Assembly: GCA_032622095.1 (NCBI GenBank)
Contig: CP136066.1
Coordinates: forward strand, 200,406,978 to 200,470,977
Direction of reading: 5' to 3'
DNA length: 64,000 bases
Source of the DNA: Siphonodentalium dalli
Lineage: Eukaryota; Mollusca; Scaphopoda; Gadilida; Siphonodentaliidae
Both the position numbers and the translations under genes were made by a program. The notes beneath the pieces were generated by a model that worked only from the letters and a program-made list of their open reading frames with translations, did no database searches and was not told the origin of the DNA. Each line of letters starts with the position of its first letter. The stretch's first letter is position 1. Positions 34,179 through 46,205 of this stretch are shown piece after piece.

Positions 34179-34224
34179 GTAAATAAATAAATAAAAAAAA
34201 TAAAATAAAATAAAAAAAAAATAA
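34179..34224. repeat. A-rich low-complexity tract
   Basis: AAATAAATAAATAAAAAAAA-type sequence, 22 bp from the sushi exon donor. Confidence 0.9.
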
Positions 34225-34245
34225 TATGCTGTACGTATAGCTAAC

Positions 34246-34455
34246 CTTTGCAGAAGGGTTCTTTGTTGAAATCCCACTGAGATGTTGTCAGACAGCGTAT
34301 AATCTGATTCCCCTGGAGTTCGAACCCGTTACGACAGTTGATCTCAACGACGGTGCCAGGTCTCCTTGAATCTGTCGACACTAATGTGTTCCCGAATGTC
34401 TCGAGTGTTATGATAGACGACGTTGTGTTGAAAGCATTCTCGAGGCGCGGACACT
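34246..34455 (-). CDS. exon: complete sushi (CCP) domain
   Basis: 210 nt between acceptor TATTTTGCAG and donor AAAG|GTTAGC. It encodes ECPRLENAFNTTSS, then GTVVEINCRNGFELQGNQ, then IIRCLTTSQW and EPFCK. Four cysteines in sushi order, the conserved Gly and Phe before the second half, and the single Trp between Cys3 and Cys4 are all present. Length (about 60 residues from Cys1 to Cys4) is normal. Sushi modules are extracellular protein-binding units found in complement regulators, selectins and adhesion receptors. Starting and ending in phase 1 is usual for such shuffled domain exons. The next exon upstream was not found. Confidence 0.95.
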
Positions 34456-34611
34456 CTGCAAAATAACAAATAAATCCGTTCAGGGCTCTATACTATAAAA
34501 CTATAGGTTGGACTGTCATATTGGGAATAAGGATATATACCCACTTTGTATGTATGCTTTAATTGTCAACGCTGTAAATTAATGCAGAACATGGATATAT
34601 ACAATGGGGTC

Positions 34612-34975
34612 ACTTACATCATCATCCTCATCACCATTATCATCATCTTCATCGTCATCATCATCGTCGTCGTCATTATCATCATCATTACCATCATCAT
34701 TATTATTTTTATCACCATTATTATCATCATTATCATCACCATCATCATCTTCATCATCATCATTATCTTCAACATCATCGTCGTCATCACCATCACCATC
34801 ATCGTCATCATCAACACCATCAGTATCATCTTCTTCATCGTCATCAGCCGTACCATCACCACGTCGACATTTTGTCGCCGTATTTATCAATCTTCGTCAT
34901 CGTCCATCGTCATCATTTTCCCATCATCAGCATCGTCGACGTTATTATCGTCGTCGTCAATTGTCATCATTGTAG
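34612..34975. repeat. (ATC)n-type compound microsatellite
   Basis: About 360 bp of impure CATCAT/TCATCG triplets. It gives long polyserine, polyisoleucine or polyaspartate frames on both strands, which I treat as artefacts. Intronic or upstream of the sushi exon. Confidence 0.93.
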
Positions 34976-35059
34976 TCGCTGTCATCTTTAACCTCATCAC
35001 CCCCACAGCAAAAGATAGCCATATCAACATAATTGTTTTTCTTAATAAAAAACACGCAA

Positions 35060-35345
35060 TGAATACCAGGTCGGACAAGAATATGCAAGTTGAGAAAAAT
35101 TTCTCCGAAAAGTGGAAAACTCCACTAAAAAAGAGTCTGACAGACGTCATAATCGTAGTTGCACAGGTTCCCATGGTACTAAATATCTGTGCCAAGTTTC
35201 ATAATAATGGACCGAAAAATGTAGGAATACAAGCTCGCACATAGGTGCGTCCATGGATGGACGGACATACACACTGACATACAGACGGGCATATGGACAA
35301 TAAGCTAAATACTATATAACCCAATAACCTCGCTACGGGGGTATA
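35060..35345. repeat. unclassified repeat with GGACGGACATAC tract
   Basis: The order TGTGCCAAGTTTCATAATAA, then TGGACGGACATACACACTGA, then ACTATATAACCC resembles short mobile elements that contain an AAACTTGGTAC-type block, as in the 8.77-kb Helitron. No CTAG terminus is present, so the class stays open. Confidence 0.3.
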
Positions 35346-35388
35346 ATTACAAATACGGTGATTTGAGCCGTGTAGCATCGATTATTTA

Positions 35389-35843
35389 AAGGTACCCAAT
35401 CCAATCAGAGGGTCCCTATATCATCAAGATACAACAATAACAACATTTCTTCAAAATACGCTTTAGTTATCAGAATCGATTAATTCCAAAAAATAATGCT
35501 AACCACTGTCAACTATTGTATTCAATTTCCCAAAATGTGTTATTGATCAACAGTTTGTTCAACGACATATGGCCGTCTTATCACTTGAGTATTCACGAAA
35601 TTTTGCCGTATTACTACTTGTTTTAGAGATATCCATCTTCATCCGCAATTTTGACCGAGACCATCCATTTGACGGCGTGTTTCTGGGCCACAAACAATTG
35701 AAATAACAAACTTCAAAAATTGGTATGTGATCACTCTGAGCTTTGACGGGTGGGTTCCTCGACTTGAATCAAATATTGTTTACTTCCGAAGCCAAATAAA
35801 TCGTAATTTAGAAGCGTTAAATCGATTGTGTACCTTTAATAAT
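35389..35843. mobile_element. family C TTAA element, copy 3 (reverse)
   Basis: Left TTAAAGGTACCCAATCCAAT; right ATTGTGTACCTTTAA. The interior blocks occur in reverse order relative to the 15.7-kb copy. Confidence 0.85.
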
Positions 35844-36925
35844 GTACGCGAATTTTTGTAAATCACCAGAATATAGGCTAATTGAGTACTATCGACATCA
35901 AAAGACGTCTACATGGTCTGTTCTCCCACAAATGCAAAGAGTTTGTAAATAAATTAATCCCAGTAAATAGATGGCTCGACGAAAAGATAAAATAAATCAT
36001 TTCTCGTCGACGCATGTTGTAAAGTAAGAATTATCGACATATACTAAATCTCAATCAATAATGAAACAAATAAACTGGTAGAAAATCGGTCGAATACTAT
36101 GAAACACAAATGTTGTATTTCCTACAAAATTATCAATATAGTAATAAAGCCGATAATCAATTATACATACCAGATTTATCTGAAAGTTATCACGAATGAG
36201 AGCATGCACCCACACAAGTCAGAACGTTTAAGGTAAGCCATTGATGATGTTATTAAACACCAAACGATGACATAATATTAACAATTCAACCAATAAAAAC
36301 CAACCCAGTCCACACACCTGTGTGAGGCGCCGTGTTTGTATTTATTGTTCCCCGAGGTGAAATCTCGGCAATAATCAAATAATACACACCCTAATTTTAT
36401 TAACCATTTCGAACTAAGATATTAGTTGTTATAATGATATTAGCCAATCTACATATGTAGGAGACTATAATATCGCCATAACGGGTCACAGTATGATTTT
36501 ATCCAATTCAACGGACGCGACCCGTGACGAAATAAGTGTGCAATTAACGTTACCGTCTACGATGCAATCATTCTAAAAATCTTGTTCCCACTAATGTGAA
36601 TTTATACGTGTATACCTACTAGTACAAGTACGCCTTATTCGTCATGCACTAGCAATGCATATATTATGATTATCTAGAAAGCGAAGATCGTAAAGATCAC
36701 CATTGTCAGGATTAACCCTGTCTATACTAAATCTATTTTCACACTCAGTTATAAAAGTATATGCAGTCGAATAATAACTATAAATTTTAACCAACAGAAA
36801 ACAAAGTAACATTCTTATTGGAAATGTTCGGCCAAATGGACTTCTTCCGCCAAAACAAGTCATACAGGTACATGTATCATTAATATTAATGTTGACTCCA
36901 ATTTAACAAGTCCGTTCAATAGTCA
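35844..36925. other. no recognised feature
   Basis: A 73-codon minus-strand frame near 36642-36863 has a hydrophobic start, but its exits do not give phase 1 for joining to the sushi exon. Not called. Confidence 0.4.
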
Positions 36926-36930
36926 CACAT

Positions 36931-37190
36931 TTGTTACGTTGTTATTTGTTGGATCAGTATGAAGTCCCTTTGGGCTAGATTATCTATTGTATTACAAAAT
37001 AACTGTTTGTATTCTTAGTGTTTCGCGTTACGTTGTTATTTGTTGGATCATTATGAAGTCCCTTTGGGCTAAACTATATCTATTGTATTACAAAGTAACT
37101 GTTTGTATTATTAGTGTTTCGTGTTACGTTGTTATTGGTTGGATCATTATGAAGTCCCTTTGGGCTAGACTATAACTATTGTATTATAAA
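36931..37190. repeat. three-copy tandem repeat, about 95 bp
   Basis: TACGTTGTTATTTGTTGGAT recurs at 36935, 37029 and 37125, with ATGAAGTCCCTTTGGGCTA in each unit. Confidence 0.92.
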
Positions 37191-37271
37191 TTTGAAATAA
37201 TAGTTTTTATTGTCAAATCATCGGGAGTTAGTTTTGAGCGCATGTATGTAAACTCTAACGACATAGTATGT

Positions 37272-37630
37272 ACTTATTCGGGTGCGTGAAACTAATAAGT
37301 TAGTATTCAGGCACTATGCCAGCTGGAGGAATATAGCATTCTAGTAACATCGCCGAACATTTCAAACAAATCGACCTCACCACTCCTTATAAAACATTGT
37401 CAGAACTACGCGCAGTTGTAAATATTTACTTCTCGATTCGGGACGCAACTATCTGCGATAAGCTAACAAAAACGATTTCGACATCGAAAAATTATGTATT
37501 TAATTAATCTATAAGAATGGCGGTGTTTGTTGTCAATTTTGATATAACTTTTGTAAAAATTACTACTTTGAGCAAGATTATTCTCCATTTATATTTTATC
37601 ACCCTACCGGAATGTTTCACATCACTTTAA
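37272..37630. mobile_element. family K element, copy 2 (uninterrupted)
   Basis: Provides the empty-site comparison for the Helitron in copy 1; the junction reads GTATTTAATTAATCTATAAG here. Confidence 0.85.
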
Positions 37631-37805
37631 TGTTGGTGTGACAATCACGTCAAACGTCTAATTATATAAGGGCATGGTGAATAATTGAAGCAATGAACAC
37701 CCATACTGAGTTCGTGCCTCCATGTATAAGATATGTATATTTATTTATCTCCATGAAGCCACGAAATGTCTATCGTTCGACTAGGTATACAGCGAATTCA
37801 CCCCT

Positions 37806-38150
37806 GGTCGCGTGGTCCTGCTAATGTGTTATGATGTTGGGAGTCCAGCTGAATTGCTATGATGCTGGTAGGGCAAACTGATGCCGTTACTAAAAAGGAC
37901 CTATTATTTTTTTCTGAAGATGTCATTTTCGCGGTGTTTGGCTAATCCGAGCGATTTGAGAGAAAAAAAAAACCAGCGCATGTATGCAACATTTAAGAAC
38001 ATATATATTAAAAAAAACAAGTAATAATGGTTGCGCTGGTGTTTGCGAAAATGGCAACTTTAGAAACAATAATGGTACTTTTTCATTACAGCATTTATCA
38101 GGACCTACCAGCATCATGGCACATTACCAGGACCACTTGACCAGGGGTGG
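37806..38150. mobile_element. family L foldback element, copy 2
   Basis: Arms CGTGGTCCTGCTAATGTGTT and GGCACATTACCAGGACCACT are inverted copies, with an inner pair ACCAGCGCATG / GGTTGCGCTGGT. It overlaps the left edge of the segmental duplication. Confidence 0.8.
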
Positions 38151-39051
38151 AATTGTGCCGAGTCGTAAGTTAATCAGAAACATATCGAAACAGTTATGTA
38201 GCCTACAACTTATAATAAATAAGATTCAAACAACAAATATGTGTGAATTAATTGAGACATGGTCGATGCATGGCCATTTCGCAGTCTGGACTCCTCGACC
38301 TATATGACCTCTGGGGCCTAGATCTCGGGTGTAATTAGAATTAATTTTTCGCGGAATGATATATCCAGATCTGGAAGAAAAGTATCACCACCGTACAGCC
38401 GACGTCCGCATAAAATGGTCCGATTACTTGTATTGTTATAACTTATTGACGATTTATTCGATCTAATAATTATGTATGCATGGTTCATGATCTTTGATCA
38501 CAAATTATCCTGAAACATGGACCAATCATCCTATTTGAATGCCGTTGGTAGCACCGATTCACGGTTTCTGTTATCGACAACGCCGGCACATCGTCGACGC
38601 ACCATTGTTGAATGTTGTCACCTCGCAACAATAGCGCTATTTGTCGTGTCTGGAACATTCAATTTAGGCCACGCGGTAATTTCATTCATATATATATTTT
38701 ATAGACTATTCTATATCATTGTTGTAAAACAAAACTTAAATAATGCTTAAATAATTAATATTAAATGTAAATGTTTTCGTACCCACGAATCGACGAAATA
38801 CAACTAAATTCAAAAATGCGCGCCTATCCTTGACCCAGTCACCCAGCTCAAAATAACGTGATACAGTTCGAGCCAACCATATGTATGGCGTTGCATTGAA
38901 GCTGAGTCTGAAACGGAACGGAATCTGACATTTGTTCGCGCTCACTGAAGCAAGCGCATTTGAACCAATGAACGCTCATAAACTGAGTCCGTGCCTCCAT
39001 GCATATGATGTATATTGAAGAAAAGGAAGGGCGTTCGAGCGATATGAGATC
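37845..39051. repeat. segmental duplication, block A copy 1
   Basis: Nearly identical to 42940-44141, with a few substitutions and A-run length changes. It ends at ATATGAGATC. Confidence 0.95.
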
Positions 39052-39829
39052 TAGTCCGCAAATCTGACTTTTATTATCAGAGCATGGCTCCATAAAAGTC
39101 AGCCAGGTATATCACTGAAAGCAGTACTCCGTCACCAATCATTGGTATGGACATTTACTCGACTTTTCACAAGCGATAACACACACTAAAAAATATTATT
39201 TAACAACCAAAACTCCCACATACTTGTAGATCAGAGCTTCTAGTACATTTCTAGTGTGTTGTCAATGCATGTTTAAGATGTTAGTCGTGTCATTCTTCGC
39301 ATAAAGCGAGAGCATATTTCTACCGCCTCGAACTTTCAGCCATTTTGTATTTGCAAAAATCCGTCAAAACAGTGAATTAGGAATCGGAAACGGAACGAAC
39401 ATAATTGGATTCCGGCTATAACATGTTCTTGTTTGTTTCGAGTTTATTTTCGATTCAAATATTTATAAACATGAGAAATAAACTTAATGATTATATATGT
39501 ATATATGCATGTAACCATTTCATAATCACCATCGTCATCATCCGACATCAACATATTATTATTAAAATCATCATCGCCATGATATCATCATAATATATCA
39601 TCAAATCAATTTTGTTCAAGGGCGTGGCTAAAGTGTCTTATTAAGTGTCCAAATTATTATTCCAACCTCTTTCCATCCTAATTGAGTGAGAATTTTCCAA
39701 ATTGACACCTTAACTTACCAACTGTCGTCAAATTGTAATATAAGGTAGCCATACGGTCACTTATCGGCGTAGGTAATCGGCTTTAACTAATTGACGACTC
39801 TAAGACTATAATATTCAGATAGTGATGGG

Positions 39830-40913
39830 CGGTTAACCGAGAAAACAACTCAGTTTCGATTTTTAACAATAAACCGAAAACCGACCCACGCGATTCTGCT
39901 CAAACCGATATTACGTTTTTTTGTTATGTTTATTTTTCACTTAAATCAACTTATTATACCTCCCCAGGTACTTATTAGTTGATATTGTTATCAAATTATC
40001 GGCCTCATTGATCAATATTATATCGGAATGTGTCCATTTCGTCTCAGATATGTGTTGTTATAATATCGTATAGGCGACTGTTTTTGTTCTTTTTCAAAAC
40101 ATATGGCCGAACAAAATAACGAACATGGTTCAACAAAAAGCCCTGTTTGGAGTTATTTTACGCGTCTAACTGGAGACGACTGCAAAAAAAATGTCGCTGC
40201 TTAATATGTCATAAAAACGTCGCTTAAACCAGAGTCCGGCTAACTATATGAATGCCGAACGTACACAAGTCCAAATAAGGCGATAATCGCCAACCAAAAA
40301 AATGGAAGCGTCTGCTAACTCGAAAACTTAAGTAAATGGTATGAACACTTTGGTCGTCTGGACATTCCGATGTGACGTAATCTGGTAGAAGTTTGCAGCC
40401 ATTGTGCAGCTTGTAAAATATGTCGCAACATCACACACATCAAAGCGATCACACCGCAGTCATTGAATGTGGGTCAATCATACACGTGTCAATAATTGTT
40501 ACACAGTCAGGTCAAGGACGCCCACTGTTTGTGAATTTGCTGCTGTTTGTGGTTGAATTCTCAGACACTAATCAATGCATATAATATGATAAATATGTTT
40601 TAAACATGTCAGAAAGGGATAAACAGTGAAGATGGGGGTGTTTATTTTTTAAAATACCGAATTGTATCATCTTATATATCGCGTTGGATTCAGTTTGCGT
40701 CGGCATTTTGTCCCGTTGTTTACCTGTGATCGCATTTCCTTCCTAAAAAATTGAACGTTATTGGGACATTATTGACTCTAATTGCGGTTACTTTGAAAGT
40801 ATATTCATTTCAGTATAATTTCACTATCTAGTAAAAAAAACGAACCGAAACCGATGTTTTTTCTCCCAGAAAAACCGAAACCGAACATAAAAAATCAAAA
40901 CCGCCCATCTCTA
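39830..40913 (+). mobile_element. decayed hAT transposon
   Basis: Ends TAGTGATGGGCGGTT and AACCGCCCATCTCTA form hAT-type terminal repeats. Subterminal AACCGA-type motifs repeat on both sides. No clear 8-bp duplication was seen. 1,084 bp. Confidence 0.8.
40103..40220 (+). pseudogene. hAT transposase N-terminus with BED zinc finger, frameshifted
   Basis: ATG at 40103 opens MAEQNNEHGSTKSPVWSYFT, continuing to GDDCKK. A frame change in the run of eight A (about 40184-40191) then leads into CRCLICHKN. The SPVWSYF start and Cys-x2-Cys pair are the first half of a BED zinc finger, the DNA-binding domain of hAT transposases. Everything after it is unreadable, so the catalytic RNase H-like domain is gone. 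Only the fragment is described. Confidence 0.8.
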
Positions 40914-41862
40914 ATCGGTTTCGACTCCATATTGTCGCTAATGCTTTGTCAACGTTATTGGCACGTAAATCTTATGTAAGCATAGCGATGGCGACGTGGT
41001 CGGAACTTGGGCGTTTGATACCGAGACCACTATTTGAATATTAATGTGTGTTCCAGAACGAAAAAATTGACAAATTTGTGAATTTAAAAACAGTTCAAAC
41101 GTTAGTGTATTCCATGCCTCAGCCCGGACATATATACAAAATTTCATTAATATCCATTGAGAAACAACGGTCCAAACATATAACACCCCGTTTACACATT
41201 TTATTTGGAGCCGGCCACGGCCTTGGCTTACACTTTATATTGTGTCCCCGCACATATCGCCACGCCCTTGGTCATTGTTTCTTTGAAATCAAACTCCATT
41301 GTTTATTAAAACTTAAAATTCAAAAATGATTTGTTGCTGTTGCTTTCACTCGGTCGATCGTTCCCGTAATTATCTGATCTTCTTTCCGGTTATGTAGTTG
41401 AAAGTTCGTTCCGCCTTTTCCGTTCCGTCAATTTACTACAGATCAAGTTTTAAATGTTGACAAATTAACGGTCTCGGATTTATCTCAAAGTTCGGATTAT
41501 ATTTCAAGAGTCAGGTATTGTACACAATGACTTCGTAATCTGCCACTATCACTTGACCTTACAACATAATGGTAGCAGATAAAACCATCTAGTTATATGT
41601 GAATTTGGTGATTGAAATGAGGCGGGGTAGTGTCTATTTTTTCCCGAAATAGTTTTTCGGCAAGCAGTCTACCATGTATTTTTAAAACAACTACAAATGT
41701 CACATTTTTATTTTTTTCGTCGGGTAGCTTGTTGATACTCACTCAGAACAGATTAGTCTTCAACATAATTTATATACAATGTTTGTATTTTCATGTTATA
41801 AGTGGGAACAAAATTCATAATAATGGAAAAGCACTTGGAGGTCGTGAATAAAGCTACGGCGG

Positions 41863-41903
41863 CCCAACTATTCGAGAGCGTCTAGCTCTGTTTGAATAGT
41901 TGG
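41863..41903. repeat. 41-nt strong hairpin
   Basis: CCCAACTATTC (41863-41873) pairs with GAATAGTTGGG (41893-41903). Inner GAGAGC / GCTCT extends the stem. Confidence 0.85.
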
Positions 41904-41914
41904 GTTCACCAACT

Positions 41915-42939
41915 ATATGAGATCATGCAATGAATATCCACTATAACGGGCGTCAGCCACATATAGCTGCATGGCAAGGTCTAGAGCGGTATGAGCAATC
42001 CAGTCCATGTGTCACTGAGATTTGTATTGTATATAGTGTCGTATCGTATACTGTGCACCAGACGCAGCTTCTATAAAGACATGTTACACAAAGTCCTCTC
42101 AGTCAATTTATAATTATCAGATAACACAGAAATCATTTATAGCATTTTCCTTTCAATTAAGGCGTTATTTTGTTAATGGAAATATGCATTGGGTCGGAAA
42201 GATGTAGGCTGGAAAGGTGAACGCCATTCACGAATACAATATAATGCACGTAAAATTATGAAATTATTTTGAATATAATTGTAATAAAATGATTGTGTTT
42301 ATTTTCGTTTAAAGGCACGGACGGTGTTCATATTTGTTCAAATCGCCATCAACAGAAGGAATATTAAAAAAAAAATATATTTGTTCACGGCATATGCCAA
42401 ACATAATCAGCGCGTAAATAGTATATTGTCGTCAAGACGTACGATGGTGTACGAAAACAAGAGCCTGCTCGTGTTGCAGAAGTTGTGCTTCTGTTTACAT
42501 AACACAGCGCAATTATATTGGTTAATCACAAACAAACGATATAAACGCTCTTTACATTTTCCATATCAGGAAAACAGTAACAAATAACGCTCTTTATGTT
42601 TACCATATCCGGATATAAACAAAAGCCAGGTAACGTAACGTCGGAGGTGAATATTTTAACAGCATACCCACCGCCAACGCCGCCCGAATCTTTAATTCAT
42701 AGCAAAGTATATATGGTCTAGCAGCGTGAATTTAGTTACTTATTCCTTATTCCTTATTCAAAAAATTTGGGGAAATGTGGCAAATGACCATGGCAACGTC
42801 TTAAGTAGGGCGAGACAAAACTTCCTGTGAATTTTTTTTTTCTAAAACAAGTTCCAAAATGCACGAAATTAGGCAAAGTCCGAAAATGAACGGAAATTGG
42901 CCGAAACAAGTGCGGTGCCATAAATGGCCACCTCGGCCA
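41915..42939. repeat. segmental duplication, block B copy 1
   Basis: Matches 44132-45156. It includes a family D element and the first 221 bp of the giant foldback element, then breaks off into block A copy 2. Confidence 0.95.
42312..42697. mobile_element. family D TTAA element, copy 2
   Basis: Left TTTAAAGGCACGGACGGTGT; right CCGCCCGAATCTTTAA. Shares GTTCAAATCGCCATCAAC with the window-edge copy. Confidence 0.8.
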
Positions 42940-44141
42940 CCAGCTGAATTGCTATGATGCTGGTAGGGCAAACTGATGCCGTTACTAAAAAGGACCTATT
43001 ATTTTTTTCTGAAGATGTCATTTTCGCGGTGTTTGGCTAATCCGAGCGATTTGAGAAAAAAACCAGCGCATGTATGCAACATTTAAGAACATATATATTA
43101 AAAAAAACAAGTAATAATGGTTGCGCTGGTGTTTGCGAAAATGGCAACTTTAGAAACAATAATGGTACTTTTTCATAACAGCATTTATCAGGACCTACCA
43201 GCATCATGGCACATTACCAGGACCACTTGACCAGGGGTGGAATTGTGCCGAGTCGTAAGTTAATCAGAAACATATCGAAACAGTTATGTAGCCTACAACT
43301 TATAATAAATAAGATTCAAACAACAAATATGTGTGAATTAATTGAGACATGGTCGATGCATGGCCATTTCGCAGTCTGGACTCCTCGACCTATATGACCT
43401 CTGGTGCCTAGATCTCGGGTGTAATTAGAATTAATTTTTCGAGGAATGATATATCCAGATCTGGAAGAAATGTATCACCACTGTACAGCCGACGTCCGCA
43501 TAAAATAGTCCGATTACTTGTATTGTTATAACTTATTGACGATTTATTCGATCTAATAATTATGTATGCATGGTTCATGATCTTTGATCACAAATTATCC
43601 TGAAACATGGACCAATCATCCTATTTGAATGCCGTTGGTAGCACCGATTCACGGTTTCTGTTATCGACAACGCCGGCACATCGTCGACGCACCATTGTTG
43701 AATGTTGTCACCTCGCAACAATAGCGCTATTTGTCGTGTCTAGAACATTCAATTTAGGCCACGCGGTAATTTCATTCATATATATATTTTATAGACTATT
43801 CTATATCATTGTTGTAAAACAAAACTTAAATAATGCTTAAATAATTAATATTAAATGTAAATGTTTTCGTACCCACGAATCGACGAAATACAACTAAATT
43901 CAAAAATGCGCGCCTATCCTTGACCCAGTCACCCAGCTAAAAATAACGTGATACAGTTCGAGCCAACCATATGTATGGCGTTGCATTGAAGCTGAGTCTG
44001 AAACGGAACGGAATCTGACATTTGTTCGCGCTCACTGAAGCAAGCGCATTTGAACCAATGAACGCTCATAAACTGAGTCCGTGCCTCCATGCATATGATG
44101 TATATTGAAGAAAAGGAAGGGCGTTCGAGCGATATGAGATC
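42940..44141. repeat. segmental duplication, block A copy 2
   Basis: Second copy, joined directly to block B with no 2.86-kb block between them. Confidence 0.95.
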
Positions 44142-45156
44142 ATGCAATGAATATCCACTATAACGGGCGTCAGCCACATATAGCTGCATGGCAAGGTCTA
44201 GAGCGGTATGAGCAATCCAGTCCATGTGTCACTGAGATTTGTATTGTATATAGTGTCGTATCGTATACTGTGCACCAGACGCAGCTTCTATAAAGACATG
44301 TTACACAAAGTCCTCTCAGTCAATTTATAATTATCAGATAACACAGAAATCATTTATAGCATTTTCCTTTCAATTAAGGCGTTATTTTGTTAATGGAAAT
44401 ATGCATTGGGTCGGAAAGATGTAGGCTGGAAAGGTGAACGCCATTCACGAATACAATATAATGCACGTAAAATTATGAAATTATTTTGAATATAATTGTA
44501 ATAAAATGATTGTGTTTATTTTCGTTTAAAGGCACGGACGGTGTTCATATTTGTTCAAATCGCCATCAACAGAAGGAATATTAAAAAAAATATATATTTG
44601 TTCACGGCATATGCCAAACATAATCAGCGCGTAAATAGTATATTGTCGTCAAGACGTACGATGGTGTACGAAAACAAGAGCCTGCTCGTGTTGCAGAAGT
44701 TGTGCTTCTGTTTACATAACACAGCGCAATTATATTGGTTAATCACAAACAAACGATATAAACGCTCTTTACATTTTCCATATCAGGAAAACAGTAACAA
44801 ATAACGCTCTTTATGTTTACCATATCCGGATATAAACAAAAGCCAGGTAACGTAACGTCGGAGGTGAATATTTTAACAGCATACCCACCGCCAACGCCGC
44901 CCGAATCTTTAATTCATAGCAAAGTATATATGGTCTAGCAGCGTGAATTTAGTTACTTATTCCTTATTCCTTATTCAAAAAATTTGGGGAAATGTGGCAA
45001 ATGACCATGGCAACGTCTTAAGTAGGGCGAGACAAAACTTCCTGTGAATTTTTTTTTTCGAAAAAAAATTCAAAAATGCACGAAATTAGGCAAAGTCCGA
45101 AAATGAACGGAAATTGGCCGAAACAAGTGCGGGGCCATAAATGGCCACCTCGGCCA
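44132..45156. repeat. segmental duplication, block B copy 2
   Basis: Near-identical to 41915-42939, then continues into the full giant foldback element. Confidence 0.95.
44527..44914. mobile_element. family D TTAA element, copy 3
   Basis: Duplicate of 42312-42697 inside block B copy 2. Confidence 0.8.
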
Positions 45157-45616
45157 AAATATTTGGGCCGAACAAAATTTGGGTCGAGTCCGAAAAAGTG
45201 GGTCGAATCCAAGTTTTCGCTCTGCTCGGTCGGGAAAATTTCGGAAAATGTGGCAAACTGTCACATATTAAAAAATGGCCACCTGGGCCGAACTTTTTGA
45301 GCCGAAAAATATTTGGGCAAAATCACCATGGCATCGTCTTTTTCTGTGTCGAATTTTATTTTTAATTCCCGATCTGTCTCGAAAATATGCGAGGTCTGAA
45401 TATTTTGTCTTAGGTAAAGTCCAAGCCGAAGATATTTTCGGTCGTCCCAAAAGGGGATTCCCACTCCGCTCGACAAAATCGGGGACAGTGTGGTAAATGA
45501 CCGGGTAGTATTTACATAAGCCTGAGCTCAACACGGTATCATAAATGCGCTATATAAATTAACCCGTTATTAGCTGGCCAAACATTGTAAATGAGCATAA
45601 ATTTTTATAATTCAAT

Positions 45617-45934
45617 TTGCATGACTGTGTGACTGTGGCACAGCATGTTTTGATGATTATCGACATTTCGAATTCAGTCGCTAGGCCACGTGCACACCAT
45701 TGTCAGTTTTACGGTCGGGAATTAAAATATCATGGAGCTCAACCGTTAATTTCAATTGGCATTCACGCCACCGGTTGTATACACCCCGACCCCAACATTG
45801 TTTCCACTCTTTGTGAAGTTATCGGGTACAATAACAAGTTTGTTTCTTCTAGAAAACATACGTCGTGCGGATCATATGTGACGGAATTCAACACCAATCT
45901 GACAGACCTTTTCTTTCCACGCTGGTTAGGTTAG
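45617..45934 (+). other. 105-codon open frame, unassigned
   Basis: The longest frame in the element core without simple repeats. It contains GIHATGCIHPDPNIVSTLCE. I recognise no family. Chance alone predicts several frames this long in the window, so coding is unproven. Confidence 0.15.
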
Positions 45935-46205
45935 AGGCAACTTGTGTTGACACTGTCATGCAGAAATACAAACGATAATGTATACTTTGATGTATTGACA
46001 ATTGTGTCGTTGTTTCACATAAAAAAAAAGGTTCAACGGCTAACACAGTATGGGTCTTATCAGATTGGTGTCCATGGTGTGTCGGTTAGAGGGCCTTTAT
46101 TGAACGTTCACGCTCGTCACACATTCACCACATGGCGATACTTTTATTTTTTAAATAATAAAACAAATTATTTCAGTAACATATCAATAAAATAAATTGA
46201 AATTT

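Larger units (their letters stand above)
23962..34455 (-). other. gene model: sushi-domain type I membrane protein, 3' part
   Basis: Four minus-strand exons join with matching phase: 34455-34246 (1 base left over), 31558-31399 (starts with 2, leaves 2), 26463-26311 (starts with 1, leaves 2), 24361-23962 (starts with 1). Every junction has GT and AG. The joined reading gives about 306 residues: one CCP domain, a short stalk, one membrane span, then an arginine-rich and proline-rich cytoplasmic tail. Upstream exons with the signal peptide, and perhaps further extracellular domains, were not found to the right of 34455. The domain order resembles cell-surface adhesion or complement-regulator type receptors; the tail is not one I recognise. 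Confidence 0.85.
39052..41914. other. 2.86-kb block present in only one duplicate
   Basis: It separates blocks A and B in the first duplicate and is absent in the second. ATATGAGATC flanks it at 39042-39051 and 41915-41924 but occurs once in the second duplicate (44132-44141). A hairpin lies near each edge (39064-39102; 41863-41903). It includes a decayed hAT element. No matching terminal repeats were seen. Confidence 0.85.

Noticed and set aside
34546-35244. 232-codon frame on the plus strand and poly-Asp frame on the minus strand
   Set aside because: Both run through an (ATC)n microsatellite; the residues are only Ile/Ser or Asp repeats, with no conserved segment or splice link to the nearby sushi exon.
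36642-36863. Minus-strand frame with a hydrophobic, signal-peptide-like start, upstream of the sushi exon
   Set aside because: No donor gives the phase-1 exit needed to join the sushi exon.
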